Program-made: the position numbers and the translations under genes
Part shown: positions 11,003-21,151 of the stretch, one piece after another
How positions within the stretch are numbered: the stretch's first letter is position 1
Layout: each line of letters starts with the position of its first letter
NCBI RefSeq assembly: GCF_038502225.1
Contig: NC_091391.1
Location: 2,555,652-2,619,651, forward strand
Direction: 5' to 3'
DNA length: 64,000 nt
Origin: Cherax quadricarinatus
Taxonomy: Eukaryota > Arthropoda > Malacostraca > Decapoda > Parastacidae
Notes under the pieces: model-generated
What the model was told of the DNA's origin: nothing
Seen by the model: only the letters and a program-made list of their open reading frames with translations
Database searches by the model: none

Positions 11003-11374
11003 CTGCAACATTTGTGCAACACCCTTTCATTTTTTATACCACTGGCAGTGTCATCCTGCCAGAATGTCCTATAACCTATGCCTTAAGTAAAGAAACGATT
11101 CTGGAACTTGTAATATGTATTCAGCAGTCTGGCCAGCTGACTGAATTTGGCTGTCTCTCTCTCACAGGTACACATAAGTAGAGTTATTATACATAGTGTA
11201 AATTACTTAGGGTAATCCAAAAATTCTGGGAAAGTGCTAACAGTGCTTTTAGATATAAGGCATAATAAGCATGATTGGCAAGTATTATGCATTTTCACTT
11301 GATCAGGACGACTCTGCATCATGTGTAATACCTGTTAGTTTACGAGCCACTCTCTGAGACAAAGATAAGCAGAT

Positions 11375-11455
11375 GGAAAGACAGACACACACAGGCAGAC
11401 AGAAAGACAGATACACAGGCAGACAGACAGACAGATAGATAGACTGACAGACATG
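11375..11455. repeat. CAGA-type tetranucleotide repeat
   Basis: An imperfect (CAGA)n/(GATA)n tract; its inverted partner lies at 43410-43500 and a third related tract at 45660-45770. Open frames across it are artefacts of the repeat. Confidence 0.9.
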
Positions 11456-12381
11456 CATGTTTGTGTGTAACAGTGAAAACAAATAATGCCAGGGTTTCCT
11501 GGAGCAGTGCACGATTATCAGTTGTCACTCCACTGCATCACTGTCATCAGTTTACTGACACTCGTCTTAATATAATACTTCAAGGAGTTTCATACATACT
11601 CCAGCATGTCTAAAACATTGCTGAGACCTATAATTACTTTGTATATATTCTAGACAATAATATGTGACCAAGGCAGGTGAAAATGTTCACCTGGCAGTGT
11701 GTTTGTGACTATTTGAGTACTATTTCAGTATCTAATATTAGTGTCAGATTGGCTATGAAATCACAAGAACTACTATAAATTGTAATTATCAGAACATAAA
11801 AATTATATAAATTAAAATAAAAACGAGAAAAAAGGTATATCGGCAACATTTTTGTGAGCGGCAGGACTCGATGTTGCCGTCTGGTGAGCATCCAGTGCCA
11901 CCTTTGCGTTCTTATATCTCGGTAAGTACTGGCCCTTAAAATTTTTTGGGGCTCTTATTACACACAGAAAATTGCCCTCTTTAATAAAAACCACCCAGGG
12001 AGGTACTACCGTCCTGCCAAGTGAGTGTAAAACAAAAGCCTGTGATTGTTTTACATGATGGTAGGATTGCTGATGTCTTTTGTCTGTCTCATAAATATGC
12101 AAGATTACAGGCATGTCTTGCTACTTCTACTTACACTTAGGTCACACTACACATACATATACACATTTATTCATACACACTCATCTGAGTTTTCTTTGAT
12201 TTTATCTTAATAGTTCTTGGTCTTATTAATTTTCCTTTTATATCCATGGGGAAGTGGAATAAGAATCTTTCCTCCGTAAGCCATGCGTGTTGTAAAAGTC
12301 AACTAAAATGCCGGGAACAATTGGCTAGTAACCCCTTTTCCTGTAAAGATTACTAAAAAGAATAAGAAGAAAATTGTCAAA

Positions 12382-12657
12382 GTGGGAAGTCTGAATGTGC
12401 GTGGATGTTGTGCAGATGATAAGAAAGAGATGATTGTGGATGTTATGAATGAGAAGAAGCTGGATGTCCTGGCTTTAAGTGAAACAAAGCTGAAGGGGGT
12501 GGGAGAGTTTCAGTGGAGAGGAATAAATGGGATTAGGTCAGGGGTTTCAAATAGAGTTAGAGCTAAAGAAGGAGTAGCAATAATGTTGAAGGATAAGCTA
12601 TGGCAGGAAAAGAGGGACTATAAATGTATTAATTCAAGGATTATGTGGAGTAAATAA
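12382..12657 (+). CDS. LINE endonuclease, N-terminal part (frame-broken)
   Basis: This is the start of the apurinic-like endonuclease that nicks target DNA for target-primed reverse transcription. Seen here are the Asn motif in GSLNVRG and the catalytic Glu in LALSETKLKG. The frame is open from just after a stop at 12304 and has no in-frame ATG near its start, so the beginning given is the first plausible start codon (GTG) and may be wrong. The frame ends at TAA 12655-12657. The continuation KIGCEKWVIISVYAPG lies in another frame at about 12660, so a one-base loss between about 12650 and 12660 separates the two parts. The rest of the endonuclease is in the next entry. Confidence 0.85.
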   Translation: MGSLNVRGCCADDKKEMIVDVMNEKKLDVLALSETKLKGVGEFQWRGINGIRSGVSNRVRAKEGVAIMLKDKLWQEKRDYKCINSRIMWSK

Positions 12658-12689
12658 AGATTGGATGTGAAAAGTGGGTTATAATAAGC

Positions 12690-15305
12690 GTGTATGCACC
12701 TGGAGAAGAGAGAAGTGTAGAGGAGAGAGAGAGATTTTGGGAAATGTTGAGTGAATGCGTGGGGAGTTTTGAATCAAGTGTGAGAGTAATGGTGGTTGGG
12801 GATTTCAATGCTAAAGTGGGTAAAAATGTTATGGAGGGAGTAGTAGGTAAATTTGGGGTGCCAGGGGTAAATGTAAATGGGGAGCCTTTAATTGAGCTAT
12901 GTGTAGAAAGAAATTTGGTAATAAGTAATACATATTTTATGAAAAAGAGGATAAATAAATATACAAGGTATGATGTAGCACGTAATGAAAGTAGTTTATT
13001 AGATTATGTATTGGTGGATAAAAGGTTGATGGGTAGGCTCCAGGATGTACATGTTTATAGAGGGGCAACTGATATATCGGATCATTATTTAGTTGTAGCT
13101 ACAGTTAGAGTAAGAGGTAGATGGGAAAAGAGGAAGGTGGCAACAACAAGTAAGAGGGAGGTGAAAGTGTATAAACTAAGGGAGGAGGAAGTTCGGGTGA
13201 GATATAAGCGACTATTGGCAGAAAGGTGGGATAGTGCAAAGATGAGTAATGGGGGGGTTGAAGAGGGTTGGAATAGTTTTAAAAATGCAGTATTAGAATG
13301 TGGGGCAGAAGTTTGTGGTTATAGGAGGGTGGGTGCAGGAGGAAAGAGGAGTGATTGGTGGAATGATGAAGTAAAGGGTGTGATAAAAGAGAAAAAGGTA
13401 GCTTATGAGAGGTTTTTACAAAGCAGAAGTGTTATAAGAAGAGCAGAATATATGGAGAGTAAAAGAAAGGTAAAGAGAGTGGTGAGAGAGTGCAAAAGGA
13501 GAGCAGATGATAGAGTGGGAGAGGCACTGTCAAGAAATTTTAATGAAAATAAGAAAAAATTTTGGAGTGAGTTAAACAAGTTAAGAAAGCCAAGGGAAAA
13601 TATGGATTTGTCAGTTAAAAACAGAGTAGGGGAGTTAGTAGATGGGGAGATGGAGGTATTAGGTAGATGGCGAGAATATTTTGAGGAACTTTTAAATGTT
13701 AAGGAAGAAACAGAGGCAGTAATTTCATGCACTGGTCAGGGAGGTATACCATCTTTTAGGAGTGAACAAGAGCAGAATGTAAGTGTGGGGGAGGTACGTG
13801 AGGCATTACGTAAAATGAAAGGGGGTAAAGCAGCTGGTACTGATGGGATCATGACAGAAATGTTAAAAGCAGGGGGGGATATAGTGTTGGAGTGGTTGGT
13901 ACTTTTGTTCAATAAATGTATGAAAGAGGGGAAGGTACCTAGGGATTGGCGGAGAGCATGTATAGTCCCTTTATATAAAGGGAAAGGGGACAAAAGAGAC
14001 TGTAAAAATTATAGAGGAATAAGCTTACTGAGTATACCAGGAAAAGTGTACGGTAGGGTTATAATTGAAAGAATTAGAGGTAAGACAGAATGTAGGATTG
14101 CGGATGAGCAAGGAGGTTTCAGAGTGGGTAGGGTATGTGTAGATCAGGTGTTTACATTGAAGCATATATGTGAACAGTATTTAGATAAAGGTAGGGAAGT
14201 TTTTATTGCATTTATGGATTTAGAAAAGGCATATGATAGAGTGGATAGAGGAGCAATGTGGCAGATGTTGCAAGTATATGGAATAGGTGGTAAGTTATTA
14301 AATGCTGTAAAGAGTTTTTATGAAGATAGTGAGGCTCAGGTTAGGGTGTGTAGAAGAGAGGGAGACTATTTCCCGGTAAAAGTAGGTCTTAGACAGGGAT
14401 GTGTAATGTCACCATGGTTGTTTAATATATTTATAGATGGGGTTGTTAAGGAAGTAAATGCTAGGGTGTTTGGGAGAGGGGTGGGATTAAATTATGGGGA
14501 ATCAAATTCAAAATGGGAATTGACACAGTTACTTTTTGCTGATGATACTGTGCTTATGGGAGATTCTAAAGAAAAATTGCAAAGGTTAGTGGATGAGTTT
14601 GGGAATGTGTGTAAAGGCAGAAAGTTGAAAGTGAACATAGAAAAGAGTAAGGTGATGAGGGTGTCAAATGATTTAGATAAAGAAAAATTGGATATCAAAT
14701 TGGGGAGGAGGAGTATGGAAGAAGTGAATGTTTTCAGATACTTGGGAGTTGACGTGTCGGCGGATGGATTTATGAAGGATGAGGTTAATCATAGAATTGA
14801 TGAGGGAAAAAAGGTGAGTGGTGCGTTGAGGTATATGTGGAGTCAAAAAACGTTATCTATGGAGGCAAAGAAGGGAATGTATGAAAGTATAGTAGTACCA
14901 ACACTCTTATATGGGTGTGAAGCTTGGGTGGTAAATGCAGCAGCGAGGAGACGGTTGGAGGCAGTGGAGATGTCCTGTTTAAGGGCAATGTGTGGTGTAA
15001 ATATTATGCAGAAAATTCGGAGTGTGGAAATTAGGAGAAGGTGTGGAGTTAATAAAAGTATTAGTCAGAGGGCAGAAGAGGGGTTGTTGAGGTGGTTTGG
15101 TCATTTAGAGAGAATGGATCAAAGTAGAATGACATGGAAAGCATATAAATCTATAAGGGAAGGAAGGCGGGGTAGGGGTCGTCCTCGAAAGGGTTGGAGA
15201 GAGGGGGTAAAGGAGGTTTTGTGGGTAAGGGGCTTGGACTTCCAGCAAGCGTGCGTGAGCGTGTTAGATAGGAGTGAATGGAGACGAATGGTACTTGGGA
15301 CCTGA
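12690..15305 (+). CDS. RTE-like LINE endonuclease/reverse transcriptase, main part
   Basis: Open for 871 codons. The first 140 residues complete the endonuclease (VYAPG, VVGDFNAKVG, then DISDHYLVV with the catalytic SDH). The reverse transcriptase follows from about residue 370: KAAGTDGI, FMDLEKAYDRVDR (motif A), LRQGCVMSPWLFNIFID (motif B) and LLFADDTVLM (FADD, motif C, catalytic Asp pair). The C-terminus has the LYGCEAW, RAMCGV, LRWFGHLERM and GRGRPRKGW blocks typical of RTE/BovB-like proteins. The first listed codon is GTG and is not a true start: the frame continues upstream from a break near 12655. There is no RNase H domain. Copies on both strands elsewhere (20298-22133, 52240-53215) share this C-terminus. 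The clade name rests on motif style, not on a tree. Confidence 0.93.
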   Translation: MYAPGEERSVEERERFWEMLSECVGSFESSVRVMVVGDFNAKVGKNVMEGVVGKFGVPGVNVNGEPLIELCVERNLVISNTYFMKKRINKYTRYDVARNESSLLDYVLVDKRLMGRLQDVHVYRGATDISDHYLVVATVRVRGRWEKRKVATTSKREVKVYKLREEEVRVRYKRLLAERWDSAKMSNGGVEEGWNSFKNAVLECGAEVCGYRRVGAGGKRSDWWNDEVKGVIKEKKVAYERFLQSRSVIRRAEYMESKRKVKRVVRECKRRADDRVGEALSRNFNENKKKFWSELNKLRKPRENMDLSVKNRVGELVDGEMEVLGRWREYFEELLNVKEETEAVISCTGQGGIPSFRSEQEQNVSVGEVREALRKMKGGKAAGTDGIMTEMLKAGGDIVLEWLVLLFNKCMKEGKVPRDWRRACIVPLYKGKGDKRDCKNYRGISLLSIPGKVYGRVIIERIRGKTECRIADEQGGFRVGRVCVDQVFTLKHICEQYLDKGREVFIAFMDLEKAYDRVDRGAMWQMLQVYGIGGKLLNAVKSFYEDSEAQVRVCRREGDYFPVKVGLRQGCVMSPWLFNIFIDGVVKEVNARVFGRGVGLNYGESNSKWELTQLLFADDTVLMGDSKEKLQRLVDEFGNVCKGRKLKVNIEKSKVMRVSNDLDKEKLDIKLGRRSMEEVNVFRYLGVDVSADGFMKDEVNHRIDEGKKVSGALRYMWSQKTLSMEAKKGMYESIVVPTLLYGCEAWVVNAAARRRLEAVEMSCLRAMCGVNIMQKIRSVEIRRRCGVNKSISQRAEEGLLRWFGHLERMDQSRMTWKAYKSIREGRRGRGRPRKGWREGVKEVLWVRGLDFQQACVSVLDRSEWRRMVLGT

Positions 15306-15652
15306 CGATCTGTTGGAGTGTGAGCAGGGTAATATTTAGTGAAGGGATTCAGGGAAACCGGTTATTTTCATATAGTAGGACTTGAGTCCTGGAAATGGGA
15401 AGTACAATGCCTGCACTTTAAAGGAGGGGTTTGGGATATTGGCAGTTTGGAGGGATATGTTGTGTATCTTTATATGTGTATGCTTCTAGACTGTTGTATT
15501 CTGAGCACCTCTGCAAAAACAGTGATAATGTGTGAGTGTGGTGAAAGTGTTGAATGATGATGAAAGTATTTTCTTTTTGGGGATTTTCTTTCTTTTTTGG
15601 GTCACCCTGCCTCGGTGGGAGACGGCCGACTTGATGAAAAAAAAAAAAAAAA
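15306..15652 (+). other. RTE LINE 3' UTR and A tail
   Basis: Follows the stop codon. It carries the blocks used to recognise all the short fragments in the window: gttggagtgtgagc, gggaaaccgg, cttgagtcctgga, aggaggggttt, gatgatgaaagta and ggtcaccctgcctcggtggg, ending in 16 A. The last ~80 bp are retained in every non-autonomous derivative, which suggests they are the reverse transcriptase recognition region. Confidence 0.85.
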
Positions 15653-15712
15653 TTCGGAGCACTGGCAGGGAAAATGTAGATCTATGTATGGACAGTTTAA
15701 GAGTTAATATAT
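15653..15712 (-). mobile_element. Terminus of a piggyBac-like element split by the LINE
   Basis: gtagatctatgtatggacag followed by tttaagagttaa is a TTAA-type terminus. Its interior continues on the other side of the LINE, at 11987 and below (gccctctttaataaa, then ggcaacatt around 11843). In arm R the same element is uninterrupted at 42800-43050, and related copies start at 23473 and 44375. Confidence 0.65.
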
Positions 15713-15809
15713 GATAGCGTAAACATTTCATCAGAATTTTATATTCATTTGAAAGTGAAAAAAGCTATGATTCACTTTACAGCAATTTTCGCTTTACAGA
15801 TATTTTTGC

Positions 15810-16185
15810 TTTACAGCAATAGCCGGGAACCTAACCTGCTGTATAAGCAGGTGCCTACAGTAGCCCAGAACCTAAACTACTATATAAGTGGGTCCCTACA
15901 TTAACCTAGAACCTGACCTGCTCTATAAGTGGGGCCCTACAGTAGCCCGGTACCTGCTGCACAAGTGGGACCTACCGTAGCCCAGAACCTAACCTGCTGT
16001 ATAAGCAGGGCCCTACAGTAGCCTGGAACTTAACCTGCTGTATAAGGAGGTCCCTAAAGTAACCCAGAACTTAAACTGCTGTATAAGCTGGGCCCTACAG
16101 TATCCCAAAACCTCATCTGCTGTATAAGAAGGTCCCTACAGTAGCCCAGAACCTCACCTGCTGTATAAGTAAACCTCACTCAAGG
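15810..16185. repeat. ~38-41-bp minisatellite, about nine copies
   Basis: Units contain cctgctgtataagcagg and cctacagtagcccagaacc and vary in length from 37 to 41 bp. The inverted partner in arm R is 42325-42690. There is no coding frame. Confidence 0.9.
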
Positions 16186-16189
16186 AGAA

Positions 16190-16835
16190 CAGTGTTTTGG
16201 TATCATACCAAGCATATTCCCTAAGACTCACATCAACAAAATAACTGTTGAAGCATATGGACGCCTGGCAAACCTAAGAATAGCTTTTCGATATCTAAGT
16301 AAGGAGTTATTCATGACACTGTTTACTGTGTATCAGGCCCATATTGGAGTATGCAGCACCAGTATGAAACCCACACCTGGTCAAGCATATCAAGAAATTG
16401 GAGAATGTGCAGAGGTTTGCAACAAGACTAATCCCCGAGCTAAGTGGTATGTCCTGTGAGGACAGGTTAAGGGAACTCAACTTGATGACACAGGAGGACT
16501 AGGGAATATATGATAATGACATAAAATTACCTAGAGGAATTGACAGAGTAAACTGGGACAGAATGCTTCCAAGATGGGAAAAAGAAAGAAAAGGGCACAG
16601 GTGGAAATTGAAAACTTAGATGAGTCTTACGGATGTTAGGGAGTATTTCTTCAGCCTTAGAGTTGTCAAGAAGTAACAGTCTGGAGAGTGAAGTGGTAGA
16701 GGCAGCACCCATGCACAGTTAAAAGACGAGGTACAGTAAGACTCTTGAAGCCAGGAGTGAGTGGATCTAGTAGCAACCAGTGAAGAGGCAGGACCAGAAA
16801 CTGTGACTCGATACCTGCAACCACATATGTAAGTA
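16190..16835 (+). pseudogene. CR1-like LINE C-terminal fragment, second family
   Basis: In broken frames the plus strand reads RPILEYAAPVWNPH-like sequence around 16335, KKLENVQRFATRLIPELSGM around 16390-16445 and EDRLRELNL soon after, then GIDRVNWDRMLPRWEKERKG and a VREYFFSLRVV-like block. This is the region after the reverse transcriptase in CR1/Jockey-type elements. Stops and frameshifts are frequent. The inverted copy in arm R is 41660-42290. Confidence 0.75.
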
Positions 16836-17067
16836 TATATACACACACAAAATCCTGAAGTATTCATAGGGAGGGGGATATGAAAGGGCTAACTCTAGGT
16901 CTTTCACTCTGCAACCAGTGCCTCATCAGGAGCTATACAATGTTGCAGGAGGTGAGTGGGAAAAAGGCAGTGTAATCACGGCCTCCACTTCACTCAGAAG
17001 CATACATCTGAAGGAGGACCCTGTCTCTGTTAATTACATCTTGAATTACATTATTGTTACAATTATT

Positions 17068-17182
17068 ATTCATCTTTCAACACACTGGCTGTATTCCATC
17101 AAGGTAGGGTGACCTAAAAAACAAAAATGAAAGTTTTTCTTTTTAAATTTGGTAATTTATACAGGAGAAGAGGTTCCTAGCC

Positions 17183-17186
<4 letters not shown>
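17068..17186 (-). mobile_element. RTE-derivative tail, truncated
   Basis: caacacactggctgtattcc and gggtgacctaaaaaac are the minus-strand 3' tail of the RTE derivative; it stops in the head-tail junction (ggagaagaggttcctagcc) where the next derivative's microsatellite tail begins. Confidence 0.75.
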
Positions 17187-17279
<93 letters not shown>

Positions 17280-17282
17280 GTT
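17187..17282. repeat. (ATT)n microsatellite tail
   Basis: About 32 ATT triplets with one ACT interruption, at the 3' end of the RTE derivative. It produces the long leucine and asparagine frames that should not be annotated. Confidence 0.95.
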
Positions 17283-17763
17283 ATTCTTCTTTCTTTCTTT
17301 CTTTCTTTCAACACACCGGCCGTATCCCACCGAGGCGGGGTGGCCCAAAAGGAAAAACGAAAGTTTCTCCTTTTACATTTAGTAATATATGCAGGAGAAG
17401 AGGTTACTAGCCCCTTGCTCCCGGCATTTTAGTCGCCTCTTACAACACGCATGGCTTACAGAGGAAGAATTCTGTTCCACTTCCCCATGGAGATAAGAGG
17501 AAATAAACAAGAATAAGAACTAGAAAGAAAATAGAAGAAAACCCAGAGGGGTGTGTATATATGTGCTTGTACATGTATGTGTAGTGTGACCTAAGTGTAA
17601 GTAGAAGTAGCAAGACATACCTGAAATCTTGCATGTTCATGAGACAGAAAAAAGGACACCAGCAATCCTACCATCATGTAAAACAATTACAGGCTTTCGT
17701 TTTACACTCACTTGGCAGGACGGTAGTACCTCCCTGGGCGGTTGCTGTCTACCAACCTACTAC
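17187..17763 (-). mobile_element. Head-plus-tail RTE derivative, complete
   Basis: Minus strand, 5' end at 17763. It has the LINE 5' UTR (one 50-bp monomer, then cttggcaggacgg through cttccccatggag) joined to the last ~80 bp of the LINE (gccgtatcccaccgaggcgg), followed by (AAAG)n and a ~95-bp (AAT)n tail. The body is missing. The arm R copy is 39058-39655. Confidence 0.88.
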
Positions 17764-18034
17764 CTATGATTATTATTATTATTATTTTATTTTGTCAACA
17801 GCTGCATGATGGCATGTGGATGTGGGATTATACTTTCGGACAACTGGAAATCCAGAATACTGGCGGATTTCTTCTGGGTGTGTACTGTATGTGGAATGTG
17901 TACACGTGTGTACTGTTGGTTGTGTACACACCTCTGAAAAAACCACCACAGTCACGAGGTTTGTCACATGTGTTTGTGTTTACTTTGGTAATATTAACTT
18001 ATTCACTTTCACTTCCAGTAATATTGATATCTTA

Positions 18035-18436
18035 GTTGAAGAGTAAGACACATGTGCAACAGTTGCGTATCTTTATTGTTGATTGAAATGTTTCACCTTC
18101 ACAGTAGGCTTCTTCAGTCAAATACAAAGACAGCAGGTGTGGTACTGAAGTAAAGACGATATAATCAGTCCATCAACCTTGGAAAAATAATATTCAAGGT
18201 GGTCAGTCCCTCAGCCTGGTGGTCAGTCCCATAGTCTGGAATAGTACGAAGCTGAGGGATGAGAATGGAGTCTTAAATACTGCTGGAGGTGAGCTAGGAA
18301 GGTCTGGATGATTTAAGAGGAGGAGGAGCACTATGCTTGCTGCCTCTACTTGACTGAAGAACCCTGCTGTGTAAGCAAAACATTTCGATCAACAATGAAG
18401 ATATCCAACTGTTGCACATGTGCCTTACTCTTCAAC
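18035..18436. mobile_element. Foldback-type element
   Basis: Ends gttgaagagtaagacacatg and the inverse of tgccttactcttcaac, with inner blocks tatctttattg / caatgaagata and cttcttcagtc / gactgaagaacc inverted about the centre. The inverted partner in arm R is 38385-38785. It has the same architecture as 6286-6675 and 60518-60875. Confidence 0.82.
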
Positions 18437-19097
18437 TTGTTGGTGTTATACTATATCATTTTCAACATAACTGATATCAAAGTGTTGATAATACAGCCTC
18501 TCCTCCCTTAACGATGGAGTACTGTTCCTGAGACCACGTCTTTAAAAGAATTCATCGCTAAGTGAGGAGCATACTGTAATGGTAGTGAGTTTATGTTGAC
18601 CATCTTCGATATTGTTTTAATGTCACCTTTGCACCATTTATAAAATTTCTGGTATACAGTGGAACCTTGACTTAAAAGTTTAATCTGTTCTGTGACCTAG
18701 CTCGTAACTCAATTTGCTCATATATCAAGTAACTTTTCCTAATTTAAATTAATTGAATGCCATTAATCCATTCCAGCGGAATTCCTGCTCTCTGGAGGCA
18801 GGACAAAATACTTCAATATGACACTAATATCAACTCTTCGGCTTATTTATCTATCACAGTTCATCTAATATAACATAATAAACAATATAAATATCACAGA
18901 AACATGATATATACTCTAGAATGAATAAAATATGCCATTATGTGACTAGTGGTGGCGGCCCCTCCCACTCCCGCTCTGACTATATCTTCCCATGCTCTTA
19001 TTATAAGAGAAAATGGAGTGTTTGTGAGGCTAACTGCACTAGATCACTAGTTTCATAAGGAAAACACTAAAACAATGCATTTATAAATAAGAAATAT

Positions 19098-19181
19098 TTT
19101 TTTTTTCAACAAACTGGCCGTATCCCACCAAGGCAGAGTGGCCCAAAAAGAAAAACAAAAGTTTTTCTTTTTAAATTTAGT
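19098..19181 (-). mobile_element. Minimal RTE-derivative tail insertion with target duplication
   Basis: An 84-bp minus-strand tail (actggccgtatcccaccaag) flanked by the 12-bp direct repeat AATAAGAAATAT at 19086-19097 and 19182-19193. It shows that retrotransposition by this machinery gives 12-bp duplications and that the tail alone is enough. Confidence 0.88.
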
Positions 19182-19499
19182 AATAAGAAATATTGTATAA
19201 AAACAAAATGTAATAGAGAATGTAAAGAAATATACTGGTTATATAAAGTGTATGTACACACTTATCTTGAGGCAGAGATGCTGGCGGAGGTTGAGGGTGG
19301 AAGATAGGCAGAGCAGCGTATGCTGTCAGTGGCCCTATAAAATTCCAACAACAACATTGGAGGAGTTAGTTTCATTTTGGCCTTTTTCTATTCCTTAATA
19401 GCTTAACTTACATGCCTCTCACTTAATGCTACACTTTATCGCTGAACTTAATTGCTACAATTTGTTTTACATTTTTTTTTTCACTTCACTTTACTATCG

Positions 19500-19686
19500 T
19501 ACCTATTGTAGATGTACTGCTGTAGTATAATATATATCATAGATGTACTACGCTCATATTGCCTGGCTAAGTCCACAGCCTGCACGCCTTGCTTATATTT
19601 ATGTATGATTTCATGCTTTAATTCCATGGGAATCATCCTCTTTTTCTTCTCAGCACTCTCCTATGCACTTACTTTCTTGGACCCAT
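19500..19686 (-). pseudogene. Tigger-type transposase N-terminus, fragment
   Basis: Minus strand from an ATG at 19686. After a frame break in the first codons (MGP then a lost base) it reads KHEIIHKYKQGVQAVDLARQ followed by YERSTSMIYIIL, the helix-turn-helix DNA-binding start of Tigger/Jerky (CENP-B-like) transposases. No catalytic DDE domain follows; the frame stops near 19500. The inverted sister copy begins near 22841. Confidence 0.75.
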
Positions 19687-20682
19687 GGTTAGAAAAAAGA
19701 AATTTGACAAAATAACTGTAAAAAATGCAAGCCAAGCATGACAAAAATGCTTCCATGGTGAGAAACACGTGCACTGCTCACTGGATGTTTTGGCATTCGC
19801 TGTGCCAACTAGTGGTGGCATTCTGAAGTTCCTCATTATTATTACGTATTATTATTATTATTTTTTTTTTTCAACAAGTCGGTCGTCTCCCACCGAGGCA
19901 GGGTGACCCAAAAAAGAAAGAAAATCCCCAAAAAGAAAATACTTTCATCATCATTCAACACTTTCACCACACTCACACATTATCACTGTTTTTGCAGAGG
20001 TGCTCAGAACACAACAGTTTAGAAGTATATACGTATAAAGATACACAACACATCCCTCCAAACTGCCAATATCCCAAACCCCTCCTTTAAAGTGCAGGCA
20101 TTGTACTTCCCATTTTCAGGACTCAAGTCCGACTATATGAAAATAACCGGTTTCCCTGAATCCCTTCACTAAATATTACCCTGCTCACACTCCAACAGAT
20201 CGTCAGGTCCCAAGTATCATTCGTCTCTATTCACTCCTATCTAACACGCTCACGCACGCTTGCTGGAAGCCCAAGCCCCTCGCCCACAAAACCTCCTTTA
20301 CCCCTCTCTCCAACCCTTTTGAGGACGACCCCTACCCCTCCTTCCTTCCCTTATAGATTTATATGCTTTCCATGTCATTCTACTTTGATCCATTCTCTCT
20401 AAATGACCAAACCACCTCAACAACCCCTCTTCTGCCCTCTGACTAATGCTTTTATTAACTCCACACCTTCTCCTAATTTCCACACTCCGAATTTTCTGCA
20501 TAATATTTACACCACACATTGCCCTTAGACAGGACATCTCCACTGCCTCCAACTGTCTCCTTGCTGCTGCATTTACCACCCAAGCTTCACATCCATATAA
20601 GAGTGTTGGTACCACTATACTTTCATACATTCCCTTCTTTGCCTCCATAGATAACGTTTTTTGACTCCACATGTACCTCAAT

Positions 20683-21151
20683 TATAGGTAGTAGGTTGGT
20701 AGACAGCAACCACCCAGGGAGGTACTACCGTCCTGCCAAGTGAGTGTAAAACGTAAGCCTGTAATTGTTTTACACGATGGTAGGATTGCTGGTGTTTTTT
20801 CTGTCTCATAAACATGCAAGGTTTCAGGTACGTCTTGCTACTTCTGCTTACATTTAGGTCACACTACACATACATGTACAAGCATATGTATACACACCCC
20901 TCTGGGTTTTCTTCTATTTTCTTACTAGCTCTTGTTCTTGTTTATTTCCTCTTATCTCCATGGGGAAGTGGAACAGAATTCGTCCTCCGTAAGCTATGCG
21001 TGTTATAAGAGGCGACTAAAATGCCAGGAGCAAGGGGCTAGTAACCCCTTCTCCTGTATATATTACTAAATATGAAAGGAGAAACTTTTGTTTTTCCTTT
21101 TGGGCCACCCCACCTCGATGGGATACGGCTGGTGTGTTGAAAGAAGAAAGA
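20683..21151 (+). mobile_element. Head-plus-tail RTE derivative, 469 bp, intact insertion
   Basis: The cleanest example of the family. It is flanked by the 12-bp duplication ATGTACCTCAAT (20671-20682 and 21152-21163) inside LINE copy 2. It begins taggtagtaggttggtagac, follows the LINE 5' UTR for about 380 bp, then joins at tattactaaat to the last ~80 bp of the LINE (gggccaccccacctcgatgg, gtgtgttgaaag). It has no protein-coding capacity and no Pol III boxes that I can see, so it is a deletion derivative rather than a classic SINE. Confidence 0.92.

Larger units (their letters stand above)
11988..15652 (+). mobile_element. Full-length RTE-like LINE (copy 1)
   Basis: A 3.66-kb non-LTR retrotransposon inserted in arm L. 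Its limits come from the uninterrupted homologous site in arm R (42841-42890). It has a ~390-bp 5' UTR starting in the monomer ccacccagggaggtactacc, an endonuclease plus reverse transcriptase reading frame (12307-15305), a ~330-bp 3' UTR and a 16-bp A tail. Compared with arm R, about 17 bp of target (tattttgaaaaacaaaa) is missing, so no clear target duplication remains. One frame break near 12655 makes it non-autonomous unless that is a sequencing error. Confidence 0.9.
11003..18987 (+). repeat. Arm L of an inverted duplication (donor locus)
   Basis: Nearly all of this segment reappears inverted and highly similar at 37841-43861. Matching landmarks include the 11003-11180 block, the CAGAC tract, the LINE fragment at 16190-16830, the RTE derivative at 17187-17763 and the foldback at 18035-18436. 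Net of later insertions each arm is about 4.3 kb. Arm L contains the RTE LINE at 11988-15652 which arm R lacks; arm R contains a CR1-like LINE which arm L lacks. At 18987 the similarity stops in the middle of a Tigger element that continues in arm L, so L is the donor. Confidence 0.9.

Noticed and set aside
10951..11181. A small gene conserved in both arms (also 43676-43867)
   Set aside because: The conservation is explained by the recent segmental copy. Differences between arms include amino-acid changes, and there is no start, splice or homology support.
11812..12114. 100-codon minus-strand frame
   Set aside because: It spans the junction of a piggyBac-like fragment and the LINE 5' UTR, so it cannot be an ancestral gene; similar frames at 42855 and 44612 are the same repeats.
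17149..17382. Long poly-Leu and poly-Asn frames (also 39411-39686)
   Set aside because: They are translations of (ATT)n microsatellite tails.
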